A DNA stretch of 64,000 nucleotides from Romanomermis culicivorax (GCA_963922205.1 CAWUHX010000019.1:1540278-1604277); one strand, 5' to 3'; counted from the first letter of the stretch, positions 22,729 through 35,290 are shown. Numbers and translations: made by a program. Notes: generated by a model from the letters alone, not told the origin.

Positions 22729-24833
22729 ATGGCCCGCTTTTCCGCTTTTTGTTCCCTATTATGCTTCTGTGCGGTGTTTGTAAGCAACTTTTTTCCTTCT
22801 GAATACGTTTCTGCTCGAATACTTTCTGTTTATTTCAGATTCGACTTAATGCCGAAGTTACCTACAATCCCTTTGTCGACAAAGGTATCAATCTAAGATT
22901 CATTCTACACTTTAAATCGAGTCATGTTCTTTTTCTTCGCAGCTCTAAAGCACCAGAATGTTTGCAATCAAACGTTCTCTGTCGCTGGACATTGTCGAGA
23001 CGTGCATCTACGTTTTTCGTATGATCAAGAAACTAAAGAATGTAAAAAATTCATCTATGGCGGATGTCGTGGGAACGAAAACAGTTTCGACACCGAAGGC
23101 CACTGTAAACGGGTCTGCATCAATAAGCAACGTAAGTGAATTAGTAACAAGTTATCTCAAAACTTTGATTGAATATTGGGGCCGGAAACTGTAATTCGCT
23201 TTTCCATAAGTTTTTCGATGAGATGTAAAAAAGTTGTGGTATAATTTATGAGGGCAATACAAAAAAATTTTGAGACAATGCCAACACACCGGGCGCCGCC
23301 CTTTTGGGATCAATACTCTGGTGTTGCCGTTTCAGCTCTGGTCAGCTCGGCGTCCGGCCATTTCGGCGCCACCTATTTTGGTGCCAGCCATTTCATCGCC
23401 TGACATAAAATTTTATGCGTAAAAGTAAAAGGATAGAAGATAGGCTGGTTTCATCAAAGCGACTCAAGCTCCAGCTGAGCTGCAGCTTAACTCTGTATGG
23501 CATAACATTGTCGTTAAGATACAGCTCAGCTGCAGCTTAACTTTTCCGATATGTTTTGTGTGTATGAGTTAAGCTACAGCTGAGCTGCAGCTTAGAGGCA
23601 ATAGTATAACATTTAGAATTAAGCTACAGCTTAAGCTGCAGCTCAGCTGGAGTTTAAGTCTCTTTGATAAAACCGGTGCCAGCATTATTTCCCTAGTTAC
23701 TTTCAGGTGTTGTAATAATTTAGTAAAAAGTATATAATGGTAGAATAAATATTCTACCTACAAGAGAAAGGAAAAACAGAGGCACAGAAAGAGTTGAGTA
23801 AGCAAAAAACGGTTGTAAAAAAGGAAAAAGGCATTTTTTCTTTGGGCATTTGAAAAGTTATGCTACAAAAAATAGTTGATTGGCTAGAATGCTTTTATTT
23901 TCATACAGAAATAATAACATAAAAATAAAATAAGCAAGACACAGGAAACGACAGAAAAAGTCCAAAATAAAAAATTTTAGATAGAAAATGATTAAAATGA
24001 AAAACAATAAAGAAAATAGAAGAAACATTAAACAAAACAAAAACAGTTCAACACAGGAACGGCCTGGCGCCAAAATGGCTGGCGCGGAAATGGCGGCGCC
24101 GAAGTATGGATGCCAAAATGGCGGCGCCGAAGTATGGATGCCAAAATGGCGGCACCGAAACGTCTCTTTCCGTCCCCAAGAAGTTTTCGTGGATTGTAAA
24201 GTAACTTAGACAAGTTATTTTATGATCCGCTTTTCATTCTTATAATGCAGTATTGTCGGCAATCGGAAAAACAGTGAAGGATTTAAAAAATTTCTCCTCG
24301 AGAATGATATGACTTTTGACATACCGTTGGTTTTTTTGAGTTGTCGGAACATGAGCGACCTGAAAAAAACCTGTACATAAAGTCAATACCCTTTTTCACA
24401 GGTTTGCAGTAGTAACAAAGCACTTGGCGAAGTTCTTGTTTGTTCGTCCTGATTTTCTACGTTTTGCATTACCGGCTTTCACATCTTGAATTGAATGAAC
24501 AAAAAGCCTTTTTTTCATATTTCAGCATGTACAATACCTTCGTTGCAAAAACCGAAAGCTGGATGTCGTTATGACGAAAGTCTGAACGATAATGGTTGCC
24601 CAAAATACGAAATTGTCTGCGATGGTATAAGGTCAGCCAAATGCACAACAATTATGTTTTTCAAATTTTGTTTTAAATTTCTAGTGAAACCTGGGCAATG
24701 CCCAACTGATCATGAAAGAGCACGAAACAGCGTCATATTCGGATGCGATTACAGTGATAATAGATGCAACGGTGTTGAGAAGTGCTGCAAGATAGGTCGA
24801 AGCCATATTTGCGTCCCACCTGTGGCTTCTTGA
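22729..24833 (+). CDS. Secreted Kunitz + Cys module + WAP-like inhibitor, copy C
   Basis: Exons 22729-22779, 22839-22884, 22943-23131, 24526-24624, 24685-24833, total 534 nt, 177 aa, with the same phases as copies A and B. Signal peptide MARFSAFCSLLCFCAVF then IRLNA. The Kunitz domain has the same spacing and P1 Arg, but the reactive loop reads GHCRDVHLRF, unlike GRCRAGYPRF in A. Asp at P1' is unusual for an inhibitory Kunitz loop, so specificity may differ. The middle module has four cysteines (ending NGCP-x5-C), and the WAP-like end keeps PGQCP, KCC and a final ICVPPVAS. Intron 3 (23132-24525) carries fold-back element FB2. The AATAAA seen after copy A is mutated to AATTAA here (about 25067). 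Confidence 0.92.
23285..24175. mobile_element. Fold-back element FB2 (GGCGCC-rich arms) in intron 3 of copy C
   Basis: Left end has units such as GGCCATTTCGGCGCC and TTTTGGTGCCAGCCATTTC. The right end (24060-24160) has their complements, tandem GGATGCCAAAATGGCGGCGC units. The inner right part is purine-rich (23750-24040). A MITE of the AGCTTAAGCTGCAG family (23447-23674) sits inside. Confidence 0.7.
23447..23674. mobile_element. AGCTTAAGCTGCAGCT-rich MITE (copy 1)
   Basis: Inverted ends GGTTTCATCAAAGCGACT and AGTCTCTTTGATAAAACC. The interior alternates GAGTTAAGCTACAGCTGAGC/TGCAGCTTAACT palindromes with a ...ATAACAT... spacer. Relatives lie at 50080-50352 and 59120-59626. Confidence 0.85.
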
Positions 24834-25726
24834 TCGTGATACCCAGCTTGCTATCTTCAAGAACGCTTTGAAGCCTCCAGTATAGCAAAAACCAAAAAAA
24901 ATTTCGATGCAACAAAAATGCTCACTAACAAACATGAACGTACAGAATTTCGTCCAAATCATTCCACACGAATGAGATCGTTCATTAACCCATGCTTTCT
25001 ACTGTAAAAAAATTTGAGTAATTTAACTTGAGTTGCATTGCCTTGTAAATGATAGTCCCAAATTAATACTCTGAAATAACAGATACATGAGCATTATAGG
25101 GCACTCAATTATCTATAGCCTTTTGACAAAGGAGGACTTCAGGTTTAAATTCCCAGTATTTACGTGCTTTCGATTTTCTCTAGGCAAGCGAATAATATTA
25201 CTCAAATCTTTTTTCCCATAGGCGATATTTAAACGAAAATTTGTATGAAAGTTCGTCTATAACCGATTACAGAAACAGGGAAAGATCAAAAATCTTAAGA
25301 GATGCATTGAATTAGTAGTTGTGAGCGTAAATGCACAAGACGAAAAATCTTCCCGGGATCAGGGAGCACAATTTTTCGCAAAAATCAAAGACATTTCGAA
25401 TTTTATATCAAAAAAGACGTATTTTGGTGCGCGTCAGGACAAATCTTCTGGAGGTAAATGATAATTCTCGGAGAATCTAAACCCCAGAAAACCCTCGCAT
25501 ATGCATGTATGGTTGTGTGTGAGCACTAAAATAATATCCAATTAAATGAGTTTACCTATAATGCAAAATACACGGTTCTGAACTCTGATATAGTTCATAT
25601 ACAAAAATATCGAAAATTGTGCGAGACCGGATTGCCTCTCTGTGTGAAACTTTTCGTAAATCAGCAATCTTTACTGAATGTAGTTTTTCGCCTGCAAATG
25701 TATGTTGTAAGCTTTTTTCGGATCAG
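24834..25726. repeat. Duplicated 3' flank of copy C, proximal part (partner within 12298-13500)
   Basis: Aligns in order with the flank of copy A, interrupted at 25727 by a fold-back element. Similarity resumes at 27314 and continues to about 28010. Confidence 0.75.
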
Positions 25727-27313
25727 GGGCCGATTTCTCGAAGCTGACGAAAATTTCCTCAACAAAGTAAGTTCGTCAGTGAAATTTTCCAATTCATTGA
25801 CTCATTTGTTGTATTTCCCAAAGCTTCCGAACCATTTTTAACTTGTTGAGGAAATCTCGTCAACGATTTCATGAACGAATTTTGGTCGGTTGACGAATTA
25901 ATGCTTTTGCTTTTGCTGGTCAGTCAAAGTAGTTATTGTATTTTGAATTTTTTTGTTCTTCGTTTTTCGTCTATTTGCAATCGTTTTCTCCCCAAATGGG
26001 GTCTTTTGAGGAAAAAAATTGGTAATGGGGAAAAACCAAAAAAAAACAAAAAAAGCCTGTCGGTAGGAGTCGCTTTGTAGTGACCCTGAAATATCATGTG
26101 TCTCTGCTATAAATGGAATGTAACATGAAGATTTGGAACAAGTTGAAGATGGCTCAGAAATTAGCAGACTACAAGAGAAACATTACAGTAACGCAAACGA
26201 CCAGGCCCCAAATGTGATATTTTTTGAAAAAAAGGAAAAGAGGAAGGAAAGCAAAGAAGGAAAAGAAACTATATAGAAAGAATAAAATACAAAACAGAAT
26301 CTGAAATGCAAAAAAAAGAAAAACAGAAACGAATATAAAATAATAACGGAAACGGTGGGTAGAATGGAACGGAAAAAATGTATGGAAACAAAAGTTGAGA
26401 AACAAGCAGAAATAACACAATATGAAAATAAAACATAAAAACAGTGGGACATAGAATTATGTAATTCAAAATGATGAGAATAGAAAGGAAGAAACTGAAA
26501 CAGAGGAAAGAATGAGAGGGAAACAAAAGAAATGTTATACAGAAAATAGAGAAACTAAGGGAAAATGATTAAAAAATGATTTTTTAGTGTCTAGGTCACT
26601 TCTTTAATGTGAGATTTTCATAATGTTGTCACACCACTTACTGTTAATTTTATGATTTAAATTAGTATATAGATAATTAGCACAAAACATAGCAGTTTAC
26701 TAAAAGGTTCCATCAAACTACATAATTTTCGTACAGGAATGTTTAGCAGATATTTTATAGCGTAATGTAAAATTTAAAAATTAAAACTACTTCTAAAATT
26801 TGCATAGATAAAAACACACATTTATGGCGCCAAAGTAAGTGGGGCGCCAAAGTAGAACACGACTTGGGCGTCAAAGTGAGACAAGACGCCAAAGAAAGAT
26901 CTGCGCCAAAGTGAGATGGGCGCCAAAGTGAGATGCGACACAACCCTGTAAAACATTGAAACGTAGAAGACAAAAAAATTACAAAACTGATCAATTGAAT
27001 AATTAAAGAGGACTATTGATTTTCGTCCTATCCTTTGTACAATAAAAATGGCTGTTATGCACAGTTAGAGAGGTTCGAACCTGTCTAGTTTTTTTTCGTC
27101 AACGACCTAGAAATTTCGACTGGAAAATATTTAGGGAGCTTTGAGAAACCCAAAGCCACATTTCGTCTAAAAAATTGGGAATTTTAATTAACTAACTGGA
27201 CATTTCGTCTAATCTCGTCAACGAAATTTTCTTCGGGAAACAACAAAAAAATTTTGTCAACGAACTGCAAATTTCGCTGACGAATTAAGTTCGGGAGTTT
27301 TGAGAAACCGCTC
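25727..27313. mobile_element. Fold-back element FB3 inserted in the duplicated flank
   Basis: Left end GGGGCCGATTTCTCGAAGCT and right end with TTTTGAGAAACCGCTCCC are inverted. Subterminal zones on both sides are rich in TTGACGAA / TTCGTCAAC units. It interrupts a segment that is continuous in copy A's flank (GATCAG ... GTAAA), with CAG on both sides. The interior includes a purine-rich arm (26190-26560) and tandem GCGCCAAAGT units at 26820-26945. No transposase recognised. Confidence 0.75.
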
Positions 27314-27782
27314 CCAGGTAAAAGTGAACCTTCGGTTAATTGTTTCGCATATGCATGCAAATTACAGTGTAAAGAAGTCTATAGCAAGAAGTTAGTGTAA
27401 TAATTCCTTACCATCAGTAACTATACATAAGACAGCAAGAGAAGTGAGGAAACCTTCATACGATTTAAGTACAGGGTATTCCAAACGATGATTACCCTAC
27501 AGTACGCTTCGAAAGGAGCTTATTATTGGGAAATTAATGAACAAAATGGTTTTCATTAGATACAGCATCCATTTTCGTATGGAAACATCCTTTCCGAGTC
27601 TGATCAATTATGTTGAATGTCGGAATTCGGACACAGCCATAATTTGAAGTTGGACTGCTGACATCTAATAACGCAGTAGGTGCGACAATGAGTGAAATTC
27701 ACTGAAATACAATACGTTATTCTACTGAAACTGCGGAAGAAGATTTTTAATCGTTAAAAAGATATTGAAATCTGCCGTTAGA

Positions 27783-27990
27783 GAATGTTTGTGAATTGAA
27801 AAATGAGAAAATTTTATGTGATACTGTCGGTCATACAAACTTTTACCATGAAATTTCTGCTGAAATTATTAAATGTGCCAGAGTATGTTCGCTAATTTTC
27901 ATGGTTGAGAGAAAAAACGTAAAATTACAAAATAGTACTTGCTTTACAGTAATATTCACAAGCATTGCGAGAAAAGTAGTCCCGGAATTC
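27783..27990 (-). mobile_element. MITE-1 family copy, orthologous to 14060-14273
   Basis: Reverse orientation with AGAATGTTTGTGAATTGAAAAA, TTTTCATGGTTGAG and AAAACGTAAAATTAC blocks. It occupies the same place in the duplicated flank as the 14060 copy. Confidence 0.6.
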
Positions 27991-28331
27991 TTTTTTTGAA
28001 AGTTTCCTTCCGTGTACTGTTTTACATCGTGCTCTATTTGTTGTGATTTAGCTCGAAATGTAATTGTTTTACTTTTTAACCTCACTTTTCATCTGGGGAT
28101 GGTTTCATAAAGCTGGAGATTTTCCGAAGTTAGGTCCTTTTGAGCTTTAGCAGTAATTAGTCATTTTCGAGGAAAGAAACAAGCCTTTTCACCATTTTAC
28201 CGGTCGTATTTTTGACATTTTAAAACTTTCTGAAAAGTGTAAAATGTGAAATCCAGAAAAGATTTCTATACCACGTTATACAGCATCGTATTCCGTATCT
28301 GTGGACGGTCAATGATAATGTAAGTCCATGC

Positions 28332-28582
28332 CTATAGTCTGTTTTTTCTGAAATACTTCCAAAAAATGAAATTGGAAAGCAAGTAGTATTTCAGATTTTC
28401 ACGGTTTTCTAATAAACGATATATCACAGAGGAATGGGAATTTGTGTGCATACTGACCTAACCTTCAACAATTTTTCGAGTGAAAAATTTTACGGTAAAA
28501 GCTATACGTAAACGATTTTGACGACGATACTGATTTGTGTCACTTTTCTATTTGGAAGCATTTTATAAAAAACGGACTATAG
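28332..28582 (+). mobile_element. MITE-1 family copy (well preserved)
   Basis: CTATAGTCTGTTTTTTCTGA at the left and AAAAACGGACTATAG at the right, 251 bp. Internal GAAAGCAAGTAGTATTTC and GTAAACGATTTTGACGACG are conserved. Absent from the corresponding flank of copy A, so it is younger than the duplication. Confidence 0.9.
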
Positions 28583-30150
28583 GCTGATACATCTCAAGTC
28601 TCGTAAATAAACAGATATAATGTCAAAAAAATGCAAAAATTTAAAAAAATTATGGATACTATAACCCCGCTAATTTTTTTCATGCAGTTTGGAAATTATC
28701 TTAATATTCAGCAATCGAAACTTGTCTTAATATCTCGTTTTCGAAATTTATCGGGCAGTGATAGTTCCACAATGGAGGCAACAATTGTCGGAAAATGCAA
28801 TTACAAGGTGGTATCCAAGCACCAAGCCATGCGACGCACTAGCAGTAAATGCATTTTCGTAATTTTTTGTCAGCTGGTAGAAGATTCCGTAAAAACTAAA
28901 CCACGTCCCATCTGGTTAGCTTTTTTCCCAATTTCTTGATAACTTGTTCTGTAGCATCGTAAAACCCAGTTTTTGATCCTCTCTAGAGAAGTTGAAAAAG
29001 GTTCTCTGAAGAGGTCTAACTTCTCCCGAGAACTGACTTCTACTGCTTCATAAAGCTGGGTTTGACTTTCAGTCTTCCGCTTACCGCTCATGAACTGAAA
29101 TTTTCCTTTCTTCATTACGGTAATAAACTTTTCGTGTTGAACTAACTTTTATGGGATTGCCAGATCGATCATTCCCAAACAAATGAAGTAAAGTAGATTT
29201 TTTACAGTATTTATTCTCTAGAAGTTTTAGTTTTTCAGGGTTTTTTGTGGGAGTTGTATTGCACGGGCAGTTCCTAGATTTGTCACTTTTTCTATGTACT
29301 TTTTACTCAATTATTTTTTTCAAAATGAAGTTATCTTGGTGTTTTGCTATTACAGTGCGAGTCCGAAAAATGCTTACAGATAAAAACCTAACGGATTTAA
29401 CAGCGATCTTATAGTTTCTTAGCTAGAACCGTGAATTTTCATTAGTGAAGCTGCTTCATAGGAAAACTACTACTATGACTGGGACTAGCTGCACGATCCG
29501 AGATTAGTTTAGATGTAAATTCTAAACTTTATTTTAATAGTTATTGATCTAATTGATCGTTTTGTCGTTCGAAACCTTCTCTTTAAAAACCGTTGAAATC
29601 CACGAATACGTAGTTGTTTTGTGCCAACCAATTTGTGATTTTCGAACATGAATGATATCCAGACATACGCGACTATAGTAATTCAGCTGTCCAGCGCTGA
29701 GGACTTCAACCAAACAGATCTGCCTTGCCCAACTACTCCTATGTGTTTCCTGGCGGCGTTTAATTGAATTTGTTTCATGCTATGCTGACCGTTCCCATAT
29801 GAAAGCTTAATCAAATCCAAATTGTACATTTCAAAGAATTTAGCAAAAGATGTTTTTTCCGTTTAGCTGATCAGCATAGTTAGGCCGATGCCATTTTAAA
29901 ATTATCAGGCCAGCGAAATTGAAGCTTTTGAGCAGCTCACTTTAGGGCATTTCTTTATTAATAAACCGGGCGGAAAGCGGGTACTTTTCTATGTTTTTCT
30001 CACTTCCATGTCACGCCACAAGTCATAGTGAACTGAAAAAGAACTTGAGAGACAATCCGGGTACTAAGAAATTTCGGGAGTAGAGTCTGCAGTCGGATGT
30101 AGTATTTATAGTACTTTTGCCATCTTTTATTTTTCAATCCTTCTAATAAA
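28583..30150. other. Non-coding, distal end of the duplicated flank
   Basis: Contains a small palindromic element (28955-29062) and the 29220-30070 block that pairs with 660-1600. No gene seen before the 3' end of P1. Confidence 0.5.
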
Positions 30151-30163
30151 AAAGCCAACAAGA

Positions 30164-31736
30164 TTAGTTTTCGGATTTCACAGGAGTATCATTCCACGAA
30201 TTAGTTTCATGATCGAACGCAATTAATCTAGTTGGAAAGCGACACGTTGTCAATGTTTGCGGTTCTTGGAAACAGTGCTCATAGACAGAATCTGAGTGAC
30301 AATCGTAAAAAGTCAAATTGAAATTGAAGGAGGCGTGATTGAACTTGTTGTCGTCTTTCCTTATATCGTAGAGATGTAGGCAAAAAATGTTGCAGCTGGA
30401 AATATACAATTCTTGCCATACTACGAAATAATTTTCTGCACAATACGATGCTTACTTGCAGCCAAGCAAGTCTTTGTTCATTATTCCAGACTTGCAGAGC
30501 CATTCTTCATTAGAGCCAGTGAACATCCTGCAAAGTATTTTCTTATGCTGGATAGAATATTCAATCGAAGAAAATAGAAGAAATTTCAATAAATTTAACT
30601 AAAAAATTACCCAAGTTCAACTGAAATTAGGAGGAAATCTTCCCTGATTAAAAATAAATTTTATAAATGAAGTCCATTGAGATATAGCTTTTGTAACCGA
30701 TGAAATTATTTTTTCTTTTTTGATCATTTCCGAAAACTGTCTTAGATCCATCCGAACTACTCGAATAAAGTAAAAACTTACTCATCGAAAGGCTGCTGTG
30801 TGTGGAATACAACTTTAGAAATTTTACGGCTCTTCCTCACAACTTTGAAGTGAAAATAATCGGTGGAATGAGAAGTAAAGCCGACGATCAGCTCGTAAAG
30901 TCGATTTGCGTTTCCATTGGTATTGTTACAGTAAATTTCTTTTACAATTGAATTTGGCGATATGACGTCATAGCCTATAACAAGCGTGCTAGTCAAATAC
31001 CATAACCCTATATCTAAAGTTCTTATACATTGTTTTGTGAGCGCGGTGACAGTGCAAACACCTGATACATTTGTATTTTCACATCTCTACACTGATCTGC
31101 AGAAGGTTGAACATCTAAACTTAGGTTTACGATCTCAACACTAATAGCATGTTTAATGACAAAACATGCACTCGATTGGCTGTCTTGGAAACCGCAATAA
31201 TGCTCTTATGATTGCAATGGAAAATCAGCCTTCAATCATATGAGGCCGATTTTATTATTAGACGGTTCTATCAAATGCAATTACTCGTATTGTTTTGAAA
31301 ATTTATGAGTAAAATAGATTCGCCGAGGAGAATGGTTATTGTAACATTTCTACATTTGTTTTGCACTATCGAATGCACTTTAGCATGTACAATTTCAGAA
31401 TCCACACTTGTGAACTTAACCTTGTTTGTGAAAACATTGCAGGGATTTGCTCCAAATGAATAATCACTCAGTATTAGCTCCGGTCTCGAAGCTATGAGCC
31501 AGATCCTGGGTAACCTTTTCTGACATAATCCAGGGGTTGAACGATCTTTACAGACGCGGATATGTCGTCAAGATTCAAAACATTTATTACGCAACACTAA
31601 AAATCTTGAATATGGGCTATGATCCAAACTTACCACTTCCTTGTGAAACCTCTTTATAATTGATATGGGTTTGATAATAAAATTCACCAGAACATTCTAC
31701 GATGAGTGCCCACATTATGAAAACGATGCATTCCAT
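30164..31736 (-). CDS. P1: small secreted six-cysteine protein of an unrecognised family
   Basis: Four exons on the minus strand: 31736-31634, 30974-30782, 30527-30456, 30395-30164 (phases 1,2,2), 600 nt, 199 aa. Exon 1 encodes a short signal peptide (MECIVFIMWALIVECSG). Exon 2 begins after TTGTTATAG and has the EIYC ... YFHFKVVRK core. Exon 3 carries EEWLCKSG. Exon 4 has FCLHLYD, then cysteines spaced x8 and x9 ending TTCRFPTR. These blocks align with P2 and P3 exon by exon (FDGKTEHRICG and CCLRLYDM in P2). An AATAAA on the minus strand lies about 35 bases beyond the stop (30131-30126). I recognise no known domain. The C-terminal tail after the last cysteine is longer than in P2 and P3. All borders are GT/AG. 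Confidence 0.75.
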
Positions 31737-33069
31737 ATCTAAAAATACCTCACGATCGGACGTGTAGCCTGCGTTAAATGTTGTTAGATTTATGAACTTT
31801 GTCAAAGTTCTGAAGCTGCACAGACAGTTTGTTATGCTGCTGCTGATCAGTACTAAAGCTGTACCCTGCAAAATCATCGATTTGTCTGAGCAAATAAGTC
31901 ACCCCTAGCTGAGAAATAAAAATAGAAAGCATACGATCCCCTTCGATGGGGCCTGCGTATTGCAGTTCCCGGAAAGTCGGATGTATGTTTTGCCATATAT
32001 GCTTCAGTGGCTGCTGAGGCAGACTTCCCATTATTTACCACGTTCATGTAAATTTTAGTGTAGAAAAAGTCTAAGGGAAAAAATCATTAGGACAACAGTA
32101 CTGAGGTTGCTATGAGTATCGAATTAATAACGTATGTTATTTTGGAAATTACACCAGGGGACCTTCACTTGTCAGATAATGCATGTCTTGCATGCTTAAA
32201 TTATGCAGTACAACTACAAACGACAAAAAAGTCACAATAATGCAAAAAATATGACCCCAAATCATATTAAATCGAATTTACTACGTGAATATATATCAAA
32301 TCATCAAAATCTCTACAACTGATTCTCTGTCATAAATCCGTAATAATATGTCCTTCTGTGCTGAAACTACATTCACTCGCAGCAGTTGGAAGTTGAAATC
32401 CTCAAAATTTTCCGCGCAGACAATCAATTTGGGAATGTTGGTTGAATTTCGCAAAGTCTTTCTGCTATTTCCAAAAATTGTTCAATTTCGTTTGTATTTG
32501 GGAAATGACCAAGACAGCATCATCATAGGACAATGAGAGAATTTTTTGAAGAATCCGAATTCTTGGTTGAATTTTGAATTTTATTTGCACGTTTTTAATC
32601 TTATTTTTGCATTTTGCTCGATTGGAGGATGATTGAATTGACTGGAACATTAAACATTTATCCATGATATAAATGCTGAAAAGGTTTATGTCCCAGGGTC
32701 GGTTTTTTCTGGCACCTTGCACTGGAATTAACAATATTAAGAACCAAGATAAGATGTTTGCGGTCAGATTTTCCGCAATCTGCTTTTCCATGATTTAGAT
32801 AATTTGAAAATCATGTCTGTTGATGTATTGTTACCATTATTTAAACTAGTACTCAAAAAGGTTAATTTTTCTTAATTTTGGTAAATTACCGGTTCTGGGA
32901 ATATTAGCTTGTTCAAACAAGTTAAAAAAACTTAAGTATAACATCAAAGTAATATACAGTTTTTTATTTTGAACAATCCAACAGTTCAAAATGCAAAACT
33001 GTTTATTATTTTGACGAAGGGTAATACATCGCTAAAAATGTTAGTCTTTTGAGTGACTTCTGAGCGACA
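31737..33069. other. Upstream region of P1, uncertain coding
   Basis: Two open stretches on the minus strand deserve mention. One is 32031-31774 (85 codons from ATG), with no signal peptide and no recognised domain; it runs up to P1's start. The other is described separately at 32465-32791. Otherwise AT-rich with no clear structure. Probably contains the P1 promoter. Confidence 0.3.
32465..32791 (-). CDS. Possible small secreted protein, 108 aa
   Basis: ATG at 32791 opens a 108-codon frame on the minus strand. The first ~26 residues include LSWFLILLIPVQG, a plausible signal peptide with cleavage after QG. The remainder is Lys/Gln/Ile-rich with only two cysteines. A weak GT lies directly after the signal segment (CAAG|GTGCC), so this could be a first exon instead of a whole gene. 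No paralogue or domain seen. Treat as tentative. Confidence 0.3.
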   Translation of the reverse strand: MEKQIAENLTANILSWFLILLIPVQGARKNRPWDINLFSIYIMDKCLMFQSIQSSSNRAKCKNKIKNVQIKFKIQPRIRILQKILSLSYDDAVLVISQIQTKLNNFWK

Positions 33070-33900
33070 TACTCCTGACCTAATCGGTCTCACTATTCCA
33101 AACTGTGGGATAGCCATGATATATCTTGAAACGAAACAGCAACACCAGTGCATTTTCTAATGTAATTTTACTTGGCTGCAGCCTGAACATCTTCTATAAT
33201 CAGCCAGAATCACAACCGACCAATCAATATATAGGAGATTCAATAATTTAGATTTGATGATTCTGCGAGGTTTTTCTTTCCATAACATGAATCTAACATG
33301 GACATAGTCGACTTACGACTTTAGTGTATTACATCTCTCTAGGCTGAAGGAGGTGGTATCCATCGTCCATTTTCGAGAAAGATACAAACTCACGCTAATG
33401 TTGGTAACATATATCATGTCTTGACACACTGTAGGTACATTTGGCCGGAATTTGCAAAGAATCTTACCAAGTCAGCTTTTCAAAATATATAGACAAGTCC
33501 GTGCAATTTTTGAACCTTTTTGTACTTATCAGATATGAATTTGACTTATCAAACATTTAATCTTCCCTTTCAGGGCTGACTATTTCTGCTTACATCTCGA
33601 CAAAATCACTAAACACATGCATCTCCGTCACAAATCTTCGTAGTTTGGCACTATAGAATTGACGTCGAAGTTTTTAAATGTGAAAGCGAAACTGTAAGGA
33701 AAGTCCTTGTAAGGAAAGTCCCAATGAAATGGCACTTTGTCCGTTACCGGCGACCTTTGACTCGGCTCTAGTTTAGTAACAAGATAAATTTTTGATCATT
33801 TTTTACGTTCCAATTGTTTTAACTTGCTTTTCTGATATATAATAAAACTATGGACCAAAGTTTCATGGATAATCAAAAAGCCGATGCTGAAATGCAAAAG
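33070..33900 (+). pseudogene. Inverted, decayed copy of the 3' part of P3
   Basis: Matches the minus strand of 43785-44590 in order: intron 3 blocks (GAAACGAAACAGCA, ACCAATCAATATA), the acceptor CCCTTTCAG at 33573 and the exon-4 frame ADYFCLHL (33574 onward). One base is missing relative to P3 where P3 reads RKSFGVW, giving TAG immediately, and a GTAAGGAAAGTCC unit is duplicated at 33694-33720. The end, CTAGTTTAG (to 33776), matches P3's CTAGTTCAGTGA. Exons 1-3 are not found. A dead partial duplicate. Confidence 0.75.
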
Positions 33901-34186
33901 GGAGAATAAAGTCTTCAATTTGTGGAATATTGTTTCATTCTTGCGTCAAGTAGGTCACGTAGGACTAGAAAGTTGTGACCATAATTCATGCATATCCAAC
34001 CATTTTCTGAGTGGTAGTAAATGTTTCGTGTAAGCGATTTTGACTACAGTACTTTTTTGTCGTTTTTCAATATATGGAAGTGTTTCATGAAAAAAACATC
34101 TATGCACGCCTTGTTTATGTATTGAACGGCTCATGCCAATCCCATGTTATACCAATAATCCTTTCTTACCACACCAAAAGTTACAT

Positions 34187-34476
34187 AAAGGCCCTGTCAT
34201 ACTTCACCGCGCGGCACCGCGCGACGCCGGTTGTTCTATTCATACTAAAAAGCGGCGCCGCGCGGTACCGCCTCTGAAGTATGAATAGGTTTTTGTAATT
34301 TTTGCGGCCCCGCGCGGCGCCCCATCAGGTTTCAACTAAACCAATACACATTTTTGAGAAGAGCAAAATCCAAAAGTAAAAAAGCGGCGCCGTACGGCGC
34401 CGCCTGTTAGTATGAATAGGACAACCGGCATCGCGCGGCGCCGCGCAGTACCGCGCGGCGAAGTATGACAGGGCCT
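34187..34476 (-). mobile_element. GC-rich palindromic MITE (copy 2, opposite orientation)
   Basis: AAAGGCCCTGTCATACTTCA at the left and its complement at the right, as in 7426-7692. The unique centre (ACCAATACACATTTTTGAGA) is the complement of the first copy's, so the two copies are inverted relative to each other. Confidence 0.9.
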
Positions 34477-34479
34477 GTA

Positions 34480-35290
34480 GACTCGGTGAGCACGAAGAAA
34501 GGTGTTCATGCGAATAATAAGCAATTTTCTGTGTCTATTTCTGCTTAATGTTTGTAAATTAAATGTTTGTAAATTCAAAAATGGAGCATTGTAGTCAGAA
34601 TCATTTAGACGAAATTCACGGCAAATTTTCTACTCGAAAAATTGTCAAGGGATCAACAAGCATTTCAACGAAAACACTCACATATCCTTCATAAATCCAT
34701 ATTTCAAAAAGCAAGGTTTTGCGAAAATATTTTCCATAGTTATTGATAAAGAGATCATGAATATCAAAAAACAGAGCGAAGCTGATTTTTTGAAATGCTG
34801 ACCTGCTTGTTTGTCGACACTTCTATTGGAATCATTAATTTCTTATCGTAGCTCACTTTTGATATTTACTGACACCTCTTCTTAACATGTCCAAGGAGTC
34901 GCAGAAATATTTGGCCAAAATATTTCGATAGTTAACGAAGTCAGTGAGAAATATTATAATTTAAATTTTTGGTTGAGCCTGAAAAATAAATTATCATCTC
35001 TTTATTTTTCATTTGTTGGCTAAAATTCAACTTGTTTTTTCGATGGCATATCACCCACTATTCTCCGCGAAGTTTTAAAAATAGCTTTGTTATGAAGGCC
35101 AAATGTACAGTTGCATCGTGCTAAATTCTCATAATATTTTCATGTGATTAAATGACATGATCATATGTGCAAATATTTTATGTAAATTATGCTTCTAATG
35201 CATATCTCATGATCAAAGTTAAACAAATCACTAACAAATCTGATCTGTATTGTGAGGCAGACTATTTTCGCTTATCAGATTTTATCCATT
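34480..35290. other. Non-coding, upstream of P2
   Basis: AT-rich and without repeats I can assign. Presumably includes the P2 promoter; no TATA box stands out. Confidence 0.35.

Noticed and set aside
26169-26526. Phe-rich hydrophobic minus-strand frames
   Set aside because: Low-complexity purine/pyrimidine arm inside FB3.
31774-32031. 85-codon minus-strand ORF starting with ATG, just upstream of P1
   Set aside because: No signal peptide, domain, paralogue or splice support; it lies where P1's promoter should be. Kept only as a mention.
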